31,095 nucleotides of DNA from DASRCB01 sp035653295 (GTDB lineage: Bacteria > Acidobacteriota > Terriglobia > Bryobacterales > Bryobacteraceae), in contig DASRCB010000036.1 of the NCBI GenBank assembly GCA_035653295.1, forward strand, positions 1 through 31,095, in the 5' to 3' direction. The notes below the pieces were generated by a model. It had not been told where the DNA came from. It did not search any database and saw only the letters and a list, made by a program, of their open reading frames with translations. This document shows, in pieces, positions 16,096-23,965 of this stretch (position 1 is its first letter; each line of letters starts with the position of its first letter). The translations under genes and the position numbers were made by a program.

Positions 16096-17337
16096 ATGGC
16101 CGAAGAACTTCTGTACCTCACCGAGCTTCTGGGACTTCGGGTCTTTGACCTCAAAGGCCGGCGCCTCGGCGTGGTCAAGGATGCGGCCCTCGTCCCGGTG
16201 GTCGATCCCATTCGCGTAGACCGATTTCTGGTCGGCGGAGGCTGGGCGTGGCTCACCATCCGGCACGATCAGATTCGCAGCATTTCCCTCGACGGCGTTT
16301 TCCTCAAGGACGAAAAGCTCACCCCCTACCACGCCGACGAGTACATGTTCCGGCTCTCGCGCGACCTGCTCGACCAGCAGATCGTGGACGCCCAGGGCCG
16401 CAAGGTAGTGCGTGTGACCGACGTCACCTTCGAGCTGACACACGGCGACGACGGGGACGTGCTGGAGGTGCTGGAAGTCGATATCGGTCTGCGCAGCATG
16501 TTCCGGCGGCTGGTGAAAGGGCTGCTGCCGCCGCGTGCGATCCGCCGCCTGCAGTCGCGCATCGCGCCGCACTCCATTCGCTGGGAGTTCTGCAATATCC
16601 TGGAGGCGGACCCGCAGCGCCGGCTGCGTCTGAACATCAGCAACAAGCTGCTGGAGGAGATGCACCCGGCCGATCTCGCCGACATCGTCGAGGAACTGGG
16701 GCCCGACGACCGGGAAGCCATCTTCGAAACCATCGACGAAGAAGTAGCGGCCGAAACGCTGAGCGAGGTGGAGCCGGAGATCCAGGCCAGCATTCTGGAG
16801 TCGCTCGAGGCGGACAAGGCCGCGGACATCATCGAGGAGATGGAGCCCCACGAGGCCGCCGACGTGCTTGGCGAGCTGGAGGAGGAGACCAGCGAAGAAA
16901 TCCTCGAGGAGATGGAGCCCGAGCCCCGCACCGAGGTGGGCGAACTGCTGGAGTTTGCGGAAGACTCCGCCGGAGGGATGATGAACACGACCTTCGTGTC
17001 TATGCCCGAAACGTCCACCGTGGGCGACGCCATGGCCGAGCTGCAGAAGGACGAGGAACTGCTGGAGAATCTCAACACCATTTATCTGGTGGACGGCAGG
17101 GAGCGGCTGGTGGGGGCGGTGCCTTTGGGGCGGCTGTTCCGCGCCGCCGGAGCGACTCCCATGAGAGAACTGGCAGCCGACCAGCTGATTCGCGTGGGCG
17201 AAGACGAGCGCCAGAACCGCATCACCGAGCTTTTCGACAAGTACAACCTGCTCACGCTGCCGGTGGTGGACGAGCAGGGCCGGATCTCCGGCGTGATCAC
17301 CGCCGACGAGATCATTTCCGTACTGCGGCAGAGATGA
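16096..17337 (+). CDS. Cytosolic PRC-barrel / MgtE-N / CBS-domain protein
   Basis: A 413-residue soluble protein built from the cytosolic half of MgtE magnesium channels without the membrane half. Two PRC-barrel-like strand pairs open it (VFDLKGRRLGVVKDA near 16-30 and IVDAQGRKVVRVTDV near 96-110). A very acidic MgtE-N superhelix covers about 180-290 (MHPADLADIVEELGPDDRE and repeats of E-x-E-P). It is followed by DSAGGMM (291-297) and paired CBS domains to the end. In MgtE this acidic module senses Mg2+. Here it probably senses metal or a nucleotide and acts on the Nramp transporter encoded 17 bases downstream. No Shine-Dalgarno site precedes the ATG; the 226-base upstream region shows no riboswitch I recognise. 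Confidence 0.88.
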   Translation: MAEELLYLTELLGLRVFDLKGRRLGVVKDAALVPVVDPIRVDRFLVGGGWAWLTIRHDQIRSISLDGVFLKDEKLTPYHADEYMFRLSRDLLDQQIVDAQGRKVVRVTDVTFELTHGDDGDVLEVLEVDIGLRSMFRRLVKGLLPPRAIRRLQSRIAPHSIRWEFCNILEADPQRRLRLNISNKLLEEMHPADLADIVEELGPDDREAIFETIDEEVAAETLSEVEPEIQASILESLEADKAADIIEEMEPHEAADVLGELEEETSEEILEEMEPEPRTEVGELLEFAEDSAGGMMNTTFVSMPETSTVGDAMAELQKDEELLENLNTIYLVDGRERLVGAVPLGRLFRAAGATPMRELAADQLIRVGEDERQNRITELFDKYNLLTLPVVDEQGRISGVITADEIISVLRQR

Positions 17338-17354
17338 GATAAGCGGCCCCGGCG

Positions 17355-18602
17355 ATGCTGAAGCGCTACCGGACGCAGTTGCTCATATTCCTGTCGGTGG
17401 TCGGACCGGGGCTCATTACCGCCAACGTCGATAACGATTCCGGCGGCATTCTGGTTTATTCCCAGGCGGGCGCGCGCTGGGGATATCTCCCGCTGTGGAC
17501 GCTGATTCCGATCACCATCCTGCTGATCGTCACCCAGGAGATGTCCTCGCGCATGGGCGCGGTCACGGGCAAGGGTCTGTCTGATTTGATCCGCGAAGAG
17601 TTCGGCCTGCGCACCACGTTTTTCATGATGCTGGCTCTGGTGCTGGTGAATTACACCAACATTATCGGCGAGTTTTCCGGGATCGCCATTTCTCTGGAGT
17701 TGTTCCACATCAGCCGGTTTGTGTCCGTGCCGCTGTGCGCCATTGCCGTCTGGTTCCTGATCGTGAAAGGGAATTACCGCAGCGTGGAAAAGGTCTTCCT
17801 GGTAGCGTGCGGCATTTACGTGTGCTACATCATCTCGGGTTTCCTGGTCCGGCCCGACTGGAAACAGGCGGCGATCTACAGCGTGAAACCGGCGCTCATG
17901 CTGGACACCAGCTATCTCTCGATGCTGCTGATGATGCTGGGCACCTCCATCGCGCCGTGGATGCAGTTCTATTTGCAGGCGGCGGTGGTGGAGAAGGGGA
18001 TCAGCGCGCGGGAGTATGTGCAGTCGAGGCTGGAAGTGATTCTGGGCTGCATTCTGACGGATGTGGTGGCGTTCTTCATTATCGTGGCCTGCGCCGGGGC
18101 GATCTGGAGCCGCGGGCCGCGCAATATCGAGTCCGCCGCGGTGGCCGCGCTGGGGCTGAAACCCTTCGGCCGATATGCCTATCTGCTCTTCAGCGCCGGC
18201 CTGTTTAATGCTTCATTTTTTGCTGCCTGCATTCTGCCGCTCTCCACCGTGTACACCGTCTGCGAGGGGCTGGGCTTCGAGTCGGGAATCGACCGGAAGT
18301 TCAGCGAAGCCCCGATTTTCTACTGGTTGTACACGCTGCTGATTGTGCTCGGCGCGGCGGTCATTCTGATTCCCAATTTCCCGCTTATCCCGATGACCCT
18401 GTTTTCTCAGGCGCTGAATGGCGTGCTGCTCCCGTTCGTTCTGATTTACGTGCTGCTGCTGATCAACCGCAAGGGAATCATGAAGGAGTGGACCAACTCG
18501 CCGCTGTACAACGTGGTGACCTGGGCTTCGGTGATTACGATTATCGGGCTGACGGTGGCGTATACGGCGATCACCATTCGCGATGCTTTGCCGAAGCACT
18601 GA
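17355..18602 (+). CDS. Divergent Nramp (SLC11)-family divalent metal transporter
   Basis: A 415-residue polytopic membrane protein with about 11 spans and the Nramp opening GPGLITANVDNDSGG. Aligned by eye, the canonical helix-1 metal motif D-P-G-N reads D-S-G-G (28-31), keeping the aspartate. The canonical helix-6 motif with a metal-binding methionine (M-P-H) reads A-P-W (200-202). Loss of that methionine is a trait described for Nramp-related magnesium transporters, which transport Mg2+ and Mn2+. The neighbouring MgtE-N/CBS gene supports a Mg2+ role. Substrate is therefore an inference; classical Mn2+/Fe2+ uptake is the alternative. It ends 12 bases from the stop of the convergent gene. Confidence 0.88.
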   Translation: MLKRYRTQLLIFLSVVGPGLITANVDNDSGGILVYSQAGARWGYLPLWTLIPITILLIVTQEMSSRMGAVTGKGLSDLIREEFGLRTTFFMMLALVLVNYTNIIGEFSGIAISLELFHISRFVSVPLCAIAVWFLIVKGNYRSVEKVFLVACGIYVCYIISGFLVRPDWKQAAIYSVKPALMLDTSYLSMLLMMLGTSIAPWMQFYLQAAVVEKGISAREYVQSRLEVILGCILTDVVAFFIIVACAGAIWSRGPRNIESAAVAALGLKPFGRYAYLLFSAGLFNASFFAACILPLSTVYTVCEGLGFESGIDRKFSEAPIFYWLYTLLIVLGAAVILIPNFPLIPMTLFSQALNGVLLPFVLIYVLLLINRKGIMKEWTNSPLYNVVTWASVITIIGLTVAYTAITIRDALPKH

Positions 18603-18614
18603 GAACGCGCGCTG

Positions 18615-19076
18615 TCAGGCAGCCGGGAGGGCCCGGCGGACGCGCTCGATCAGCATCTTGTGACCGCTGAGGTCGGTGGCCTTCAGCGCCGATATGCGGC
18701 TCACCAGATCATCGACATCGGCCTCGCTCACTGTATGGCGGGCCTTCCCCTGAAATTCGGCCGAGGCCTGATCCGCACTGGCGGCGAGAGACCGGAAGCG
18801 CTGCAGGAAGACCTGCTGTTCGGCGGTGAGCGAGCCCTCATCCAGGCGGGAGGTGAGGATCGACAGGACATCAATAATCCGGTTGATTTGGCTGCCGTAG
18901 CTCCCGGCGCGCGAGAGCACGTGCTCCTCCACGCCCATCTCATCGACGTTGCAGCCGAAGTACACCGTGGGGCTGAAGAAATGCTGCCAGTTGGTGGTGG
19001 GCAGGTACACAAACGTGTACACGAAGTCTTTAAGAAGGCCCTCGAAAAATGAGGACCCACTGCTCTGCTGTGGCAT
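18615..19076 (-). CDS. Hypothetical cytoplasmic protein
   Basis: A 153-residue protein I do not recognise. It has an aromatic N-terminal section (FFEGLLKDFVYTFVYLPTTN near 10-29) and then a largely helical body: EEHVLSRAGSYGSQINRIID, ILTSRLDEGSLTAEQQVFLQ and a C-terminal Ala-rich helix. There is no signal peptide, although the aromatic stretch could lie at a membrane surface. The start at 19076 is supported by AGGAGG five bases upstream. It is divergent from the methyltransferase gene, 93 bases away, and convergent with the Nramp gene. No function is proposed. Confidence 0.7.
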   Translation of the reverse strand: MPQQSSGSSFFEGLLKDFVYTFVYLPTTNWQHFFSPTVYFGCNVDEMGVEEHVLSRAGSYGSQINRIIDVLSILTSRLDEGSLTAEQQVFLQRFRSLAASADQASAEFQGKARHTVSEADVDDLVSRISALKATDLSGHKMLIERVRRALPAA

Positions 19077-19169
19077 GACATCCTCCTGTCCAGCCGTGGC
19101 AGCGCAGTCGGACCGGCTTCAATATACATCCGCGGCGGCATGGAGTAAAGGCCGTGCGAGGATTCTTGT

Positions 19170-20522
19170 ATGGCGCATGTCCGGGCCGGCGATGCCGCTT
19201 CGACGGCGCGCACGCGCGAGCTTTTGAAGGATCTCACCGAGCTGGGCTGGTATCACAGCATCGAGCTGCCGGACGGCACGGTGATACCCGGCCTGCACAG
19301 CTCCGATCAGCTGCGCGCGCGCCTGGCTCGCTTCGGCCTGCCGGAGGACCTGCGCGGCAAACGCGTGCTCGACATCGGCGCCTGGGACGGCTGGTTCAGC
19401 TTTGAAATGGAGCGCCGCGGGGCCCGCGTCGTGGCTGTGGATGTGGTGGAGCGCAGCACCTTCCGGCGGGCCCATGAGCTGCTCGGCTCGCGCGTGGAAT
19501 TCGTCCTCTCGGACGTGTTCCAGCTTTCGCCGGAACGCATCGGACGTTTCGACATCGTGCTGTTCCTGGGGGTGCTCTATCACGTGAAGCATCCCCTTCT
19601 TGCGCTCGAACGGGTATGCGCGCTGACCACTGACGTGGCCTGCGTTCAGAGCTTTGTCAGCGACGACGGAGATCTCGCCGCATCGCCCAACATGGAGTTC
19701 TACGAGACCAATGAACTGGTCGGGCGCATGGACAACTGGGTGGGGCCGAACACGTCCTGCCTTTTGGCGTTCTGCCGGACGGCGGGATTCGCACAGGTCG
19801 AATTCGCCGGCATCGAGCACCACCACGCGCATGTCGTGTGCCGCCGGCACTGGCCGGAGGAGCCTGAGAATCCCGCGGAGCCGGCGCCGGTGGTTACAGG
19901 CGCTGTGAACCATCGCACCGGCGAGGGCATTCTCGAAACGGCCTTTGACGATTACGTCGCTGTGTTCTTCAAAGCGGACCCCGGGGATCTGCGGCTGAAC
20001 GAGGTGCTGCCGGAGATCGGCGGCTACGGCGTCCAGCCGGTGTATCTCGGGCATGGGGGCGCGGGCGGATGGCAGCTCAACTGTGGGCTTCCCCCTGGCA
20101 TCGGGCGGGGCCGCGCCATGCTGCGCGTGCGCACGAGCAGGAGCCGGTTCAGCAACGCCGTACCGATCCTGATCGATCCCACGCCCGAGGATACGGTCGC
20201 GATTGCCGAAGCAGCGGCGCTGGAGGTCACCATCATCGCCGACGGACGCGACTGGGCGCGAAATCAGGTTCGGCTCGGCCGCGATGGCTGCCTATCGCTC
20301 TGGGTCCGCGGGATTCCCGAGGTCGCAGCTCGCAGGCGTGTGGGCGTGATCGCAGGGGACCGCGAGCTGGAGGTCGTGTTTCTTTCCGCGGCGGATGAGG
20401 CCGGAGTGCGCCAGGTAAACGCGCTCGTGCCCGCCGACATCGAGCCGGGGTGGTACGAACTCGTGGTGCGCTATGGCAATGTCTCGTCGCCGCCGGCGCG
20501 TATCCGGGCAGTTGCGGAATGA
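19170..20522 (+). CDS. CmoB-like (DUF1698) methyltransferase with two C-terminal Ig-like repeats
   Basis: A 450-residue protein in two parts. Residues 1-235 resemble CmoB/DUF1698: WYHSIELPDGTVIPGL (27-42), SAM motif I VLDIGAWDGWFSFE (66-79), acidic strand-2 end VVAVD, and LGVLYHVKHPL (133-143), which matches the CmoB G-V-L-Y-H box. True CmoB modifies tRNA wobble uridine using carboxy-SAM; this homolog may have another substrate. Residues 280-450 hold two strand-rich repeats, each with a Q-(L/V)-N-x-x-(L/V)-P core (WQLNCGLPPG and RQVNALVPAD) and an S-N/S-S strand near the end. This resembles acidobacterial TIGR03437-type C-terminal repeats. The FAD gene follows with an ATGA overlap. GAGGA precedes the start by seven bases. 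Confidence 0.85.
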   Translation: MAHVRAGDAASTARTRELLKDLTELGWYHSIELPDGTVIPGLHSSDQLRARLARFGLPEDLRGKRVLDIGAWDGWFSFEMERRGARVVAVDVVERSTFRRAHELLGSRVEFVLSDVFQLSPERIGRFDIVLFLGVLYHVKHPLLALERVCALTTDVACVQSFVSDDGDLAASPNMEFYETNELVGRMDNWVGPNTSCLLAFCRTAGFAQVEFAGIEHHHAHVVCRRHWPEEPENPAEPAPVVTGAVNHRTGEGILETAFDDYVAVFFKADPGDLRLNEVLPEIGGYGVQPVYLGHGGAGGWQLNCGLPPGIGRGRAMLRVRTSRSRFSNAVPILIDPTPEDTVAIAEAAALEVTIIADGRDWARNQVRLGRDGCLSLWVRGIPEVAARRRVGVIAGDRELEVVFLSAADEAGVRQVNALVPADIEPGWYELVVRYGNVSSPPARIRAVAE

Positions 20523-21487
20523 CGTCGGTCGTCATCGCGGGTGGAGGGCCCGCCGGGGCTTCGGCGGCCATCGCGGCCTGCGGTGAGGGCGCACGCGTGA
20601 TCGTGTACGAGCCGTCCCGCCTGCCCCGCCACAAAGTCTGCGGAGAGTTTTTGTCCGCTGAGATCGTTCCCGTCCTGGATCGCCTGGGGGTATTGCCGGC
20701 ATTCCGGGCCGCGGGCCCGGCGGCGGTCCGCCGCATGGAGTTCACGTTTGGGGCACGCCGAAAAACGGCAGCGCTGCCAGAGACGGCCTGGGGCCTGAGC
20801 CGATTTTGCCTCGACCATCTTCTCCTGAAGCGGACCGGGGAATGCGGCGCGGAGGTAATCCGGGAGCGCGCGCCCGCGGCCGTTGACGTCGTCGCGCACG
20901 GCCGTCGCACGGCGGAAGCACGCGGATCACGCCTGTTCGGATTCAAGGCCCATTTCCGCGGTCCGGCAACGGATGCGGTAGAGCTGTTCTTCTTTGGCCG
21001 ATGCTATGTGGGGCTGAATCAGATCGAGGGAGGGCTGACCAACGTGTGCGGGCTCGCCCCGGAGGGCGAACTGGGGCGATTCGGGTTCGCGATTGACGAT
21101 CTTCTTGCCAGCCACGAGCCCCTGCGGGAGCGCATTGCGCCGCTCGGTCGCATAATGGCGTGGCTCACGACCGGACCGCTCGTCTTCGCGAACGGCCTGG
21201 CCGGCGCGCCTGGTTATTACTGCGGCGACGCGCTGTCCTTCGTCGATCCGTTTACCGGCTCGGGCGTGCTTGCCGCCTGCGCCACGGGCGTGCTGGCGGG
21301 CGCCGCTGCCGCGAGGCGGATCCCCCCCGAGGATCACATTGGTAATTGCCGAGGGACACTGGGGCGGGCGTTCGGTGTTTCGAGCGTGTGCCGGACCCTG
21401 GTGGCGAACGGATGGGCGGAGAGGCTGGTCGGCTTCGTGCCGGGCGCGTGGTTGTATCGGATGACCCGGCCTCAAATCAGAGCCTAA
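20519..21487 (+). CDS. FAD-dependent oxidoreductase, geranylgeranyl-reductase-like
   Basis: A 322-residue flavoprotein with the N-terminal dinucleotide fold VVIAGGGPAGASAAIA and the KVCGEFLS motif typical of geranylgeranyl reductase/FixC-like and polyketide-tailoring oxidoreductases. GLSRFCLDHLL near residue 98 and GFKAHF near 142 also fit. The second FAD motif is YCGDALSFVDPFTGSG near residue 235. It is shorter than usual: the strand region between EVIRERAP and VVAHGRR seems to lack some 25-30 residues. The start overlaps the methyltransferase stop by ATGA, so the two are translationally coupled and likely act on one pathway. The substrate is unknown; lipid or aromatic polyketide are candidates. 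Confidence 0.85.
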   Translation: MTSVVIAGGGPAGASAAIAACGEGARVIVYEPSRLPRHKVCGEFLSAEIVPVLDRLGVLPAFRAAGPAAVRRMEFTFGARRKTAALPETAWGLSRFCLDHLLLKRTGECGAEVIRERAPAAVDVVAHGRRTAEARGSRLFGFKAHFRGPATDAVELFFFGRCYVGLNQIEGGLTNVCGLAPEGELGRFGFAIDDLLASHEPLRERIAPLGRIMAWLTTGPLVFANGLAGAPGYYCGDALSFVDPFTGSGVLAACATGVLAGAAAARRIPPEDHIGNCRGTLGRAFGVSSVCRTLVANGWAERLVGFVPGAWLYRMTRPQIRA

Positions 21488-21496
21488 ACTGCGAAA

Positions 21497-21530
21497 GCCG
21501 GCGAGCACTCGGAGGAAGATGCTCACCGGC
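21497..21530. terminator. Inverted repeat after the FAD gene, possible bidirectional terminator
   Basis: GCCGGCGAGCA (21497-21507) pairs with TGCTCACCGGC (21520-21530), with one mismatch in 11 and a 12-base loop. It sits ten bases after a stop codon and between convergent genes, the usual place for a terminator. No long T run follows on the plus strand. Confidence 0.5.
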
Positions 21531-21540
21531 TCGGGCACAG

Positions 21541-21558
21541 CGTGCGCGTAAACGCACG
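21541..21558. terminator. Second hairpin in the convergent intergenic region
   Basis: CGTGCG (21541-21546) and CGCACG (21553-21558) pair perfectly around the six-base loop CGTAAA. It follows the larger repeat by ten bases; CTTTG lies downstream. It may help the first hairpin end transcription, or both could belong to a small structured RNA. Confidence 0.35.
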
Positions 21559-21646
21559 GGCCAGTCTTTGTAAAACGACGGTGGTTTAGGAAAGGTTACG
21601 GCTCGTCAATACGGCTGAGTACTGAGACGCATCCCGGATACAAGAG

Positions 21647-22918
21647 TTACATCGACGGTTCAGCGGCCTGCTCTGTCGTGTTCCAGATAACAGGATCGAC
21701 CGGTCCGATCAGCAAAGCGTAATTCAGCGCACCCAATGCTGCGACGATCGTCACGCTGACAAAGGCGAGGAAAAAGCTGCCCGTCCTTTGGACCAGAAAG
21801 CCGGTCAGCCAGGGCGCGACGACTCCGGCCAGGTTGCCGAACGCGTTTTGCAGTCCCGTCCACTTCCCCGCGGCGACTGGCCCGGCGAGCCGCTGGGTGA
21901 TGGCCCAGTTGTTCGAGCTCCAAAGTCCACACGCGAGGCAGGCGCAGATCAGGAGCGCCATGGACAGCTCGTTGCTGCGGACAAGACTGGCAGGAAGCAT
22001 GAGTGTGCAGGCGCCCACCCCGACGCCGGCGAAGGTGCGCCGAACGAGCGATGGCTGGACGCCGGCGCGGATCAGCCGGTCGGACGCCCAGCCGCCGAAC
22101 AGCGTGGCCGCCGCGGTTCCCCAGAACGGCAGTGAGCCATAGATGGCCATCATTCTGGTGGTGTAATGGCGCTCCATGAGAAGGTATTGCGGGAGCCAGG
22201 TCAGCAGGAAATACCACGCGTAATTGCCGCAGAACAGGCCGAGGAAGGTGCCCCACGCCGCGCGCCGGCTCAGGATCGCGCCGAACGATGGTATGCTCGC
22301 AGGCCGGGCGACGGGAGCGCGGGCGTGAATGGCGCCCGCGGAGAGGCACCATGGCGCGAGCCAAAGCAGGCTCACAACCCCGATGCTGAGGAACATAACC
22401 CGCCAGCCGTAGCGCGCCAGAATGAGACCACCGACGAGGACCCCGATCGCCGGGCCGGTTCTGGATCCCGCGTCGACCAGTGCATTGACGAGCCCACGCC
22501 GGTGCTCGTCGAAGCAGGCGGCGATGATCTTCGAATACGACGGATACGCGACGGATTCGCTCATCCCCAGCACGAGCCTGAGCGCGAAGAGGACGGTGAA
22601 GGTGGACACCAGCCCGGTGCAGGCCGTGGCCCCGGACCAGATGAAAAACCCGGCCGCAAACACCCAGACCACGCCGAAGCGATCGATCAGCCACCCGGAG
22701 ACGACCTGGAACGCAGCGTAGGTCCAGAAAAAGGCCGACAATAAGAGGCCGAGGCCTTCCGGCGGGATGCGCAGGTCGCGGCTGAGATCGCGGCCGGCCA
22801 CGGCGAGATTGCCGCGATCGATGTAGTTGATGCAAATGGAGGCGACGAGCAACGCGAGGATGAACCAGCGGCGGCGATCGGGGCGGGCGCCATGCTCGCG
22901 GACGGCGCGGCTGCTCAT
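21647..22918 (-). CDS. MFS transporter, anion:cation symporter-like
   Basis: A 423-residue major facilitator protein with 12 predicted spans. The N-terminal signature CINYIDRGNLAVAGRDLSRD matches the ACS group, which imports hexuronates, galactarate or organic acids. The loop 2-3 motif is present as GWLIDRFGVVWV near residue 75, and the second half has GGWASDRLI. The C-terminal half includes GKWTGLQNAFGNLAG, also ACS-like. The start at 22918 (MSSRAV) is preferred; the open frame to 22981 would overlap the divergent gene. The substrate is not deducible. It may import a compound handled by the divergently encoded reductase, 44 bases away. Confidence 0.9.
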   Translation of the reverse strand: MSSRAVREHGARPDRRRWFILALLVASICINYIDRGNLAVAGRDLSRDLRIPPEGLGLLLSAFFWTYAAFQVVSGWLIDRFGVVWVFAAGFFIWSGATACTGLVSTFTVLFALRLVLGMSESVAYPSYSKIIAACFDEHRRGLVNALVDAGSRTGPAIGVLVGGLILARYGWRVMFLSIGVVSLLWLAPWCLSAGAIHARAPVARPASIPSFGAILSRRAAWGTFLGLFCGNYAWYFLLTWLPQYLLMERHYTTRMMAIYGSLPFWGTAAATLFGGWASDRLIRAGVQPSLVRRTFAGVGVGACTLMLPASLVRSNELSMALLICACLACGLWSSNNWAITQRLAGPVAAGKWTGLQNAFGNLAGVVAPWLTGFLVQRTGSFFLAFVSVTIVAALGALNYALLIGPVDPVIWNTTEQAAEPSM

Positions 22919-22949
22919 GCGAGTCGTTATCAGGTAATGTAACAGGAAC

Positions 22950-22956
22950 AGGAGGT
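22950..22956 (+). promoter_or_regulatory. Shine-Dalgarno site for the aldo/keto reductase
   Basis: AGGAGGT lies six bases before the ATG at 22963 and fixes that start. It sits in the 44-base gap shared with the divergent MFS gene. Confidence 0.75.
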
Positions 22957-22962
22957 GCTGGC

Positions 22963-23934
22963 ATGAACCGCAGAGACGCACTGGGCGCGGTGGCGGGGAT
23001 GGGGATGATGGCCATGGCGCAAACAGAATCCAAGGGAATGATTTACCGGCAGTTCGGCAAAACGGGCGAGAAAGTCTCGGCCATCGGCCTCGGCGGCTAT
23101 CACATCGGCGTGCCGAAGGACGCGGCGGAAGGGGTTCGCATCGTCCGCAGCGCCGTGGACCGCGGCATTACGTTCCTGGACAACTGCTGGGATTACAACG
23201 ACGGCGAGAGCGAGCGCCGCATGGGCGACGCGCTGCGCGACGGGTACCGGCAGAAGGTGTTCCTGATGACCAAGTTCGATGGCCGGACGAAAGCGGCGGC
23301 GGCGAGCCAGATCGACGAGTCGCTGAAGCGCCTTCAGACCGACCATATCGATCTGATGCAGTATCACGAGAACATTCGCCTCGAGGATCCCGATCGGTAT
23401 TTCGCGCCGGGCGGCGCTGTGGAGGCGGTGGAAGCGGCGAAGAAGGCCGGCAAGATTCGGTATGTCGGCTTCACGGGCCACAAGGATCCGATCGTGCATC
23501 TGCGGATGCTGGAGATCGCGGCCCAGCACGGATATCATTTTGATTCGTGCCAGATGCCCCTGAACGTCATGGATGCGCACTTCCGCAGCTTCACCCACAT
23601 GGTCGTGCCGAAGCTGGTGGCGCAGGGCATTGCGGTGCTGGGGATGAAGCCCATGGGCAACGGCATCGTCCTGAAGTCGGGAGTTGTGACGCCGATGGAG
23701 TGCCTTCATTACGCGCTGAGTCTGCCGACCACAGTGGTGATCACCGGCTGCGAGAGCATGGACTTGCTGAATCAGGCGCTCGAAGCGGCGCGGACGTTCA
23801 AACCGATGACGAAGCAGCAGACCGACGCGCTGCTGGCGAAGACGGTGAAACCGGCGATGACCGGGAGGTTCGAGCCGTTCAAGACCACCGATATGTTCGA
23901 CGGCACGGCGCAGAATCCGCAGTGGCTGGGGTGA
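22963..23934 (+). CDS. Aldo/keto reductase family protein with Tat-like leader
   Basis: A 323-residue NAD(P)H-dependent oxidoreductase. The leader MNRRDALGAVAGMGMMAMAQ has twin arginines and a hydrophobic run, suggesting Tat export, as is common for such proteins in Solibacter-type genomes. The (beta/alpha)8 barrel follows, with the catalytic tetrad readable as D73 and Y78 (FLDNCWDY), K104 (MTKFDG) and H135 (MQYHEN). The cofactor side includes GIAVLGMKPMGNG and VVITGCESM. No C-terminal ferredoxin domain is present. The substrate is unknown; sugar or sugar-acid carbonyls would fit the neighbouring transporter. Divergent promoter elements must lie in the short shared gap. Confidence 0.92.
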   Translation: MNRRDALGAVAGMGMMAMAQTESKGMIYRQFGKTGEKVSAIGLGGYHIGVPKDAAEGVRIVRSAVDRGITFLDNCWDYNDGESERRMGDALRDGYRQKVFLMTKFDGRTKAAAASQIDESLKRLQTDHIDLMQYHENIRLEDPDRYFAPGGAVEAVEAAKKAGKIRYVGFTGHKDPIVHLRMLEIAAQHGYHFDSCQMPLNVMDAHFRSFTHMVVPKLVAQGIAVLGMKPMGNGIVLKSGVVTPMECLHYALSLPTTVVITGCESMDLLNQALEAARTFKPMTKQQTDALLAKTVKPAMTGRFEPFKTTDMFDGTAQNPQWLG

Positions 23935-23965
23935 CTCCGCGCTGGATCCGCGACGGTTCGAACGA

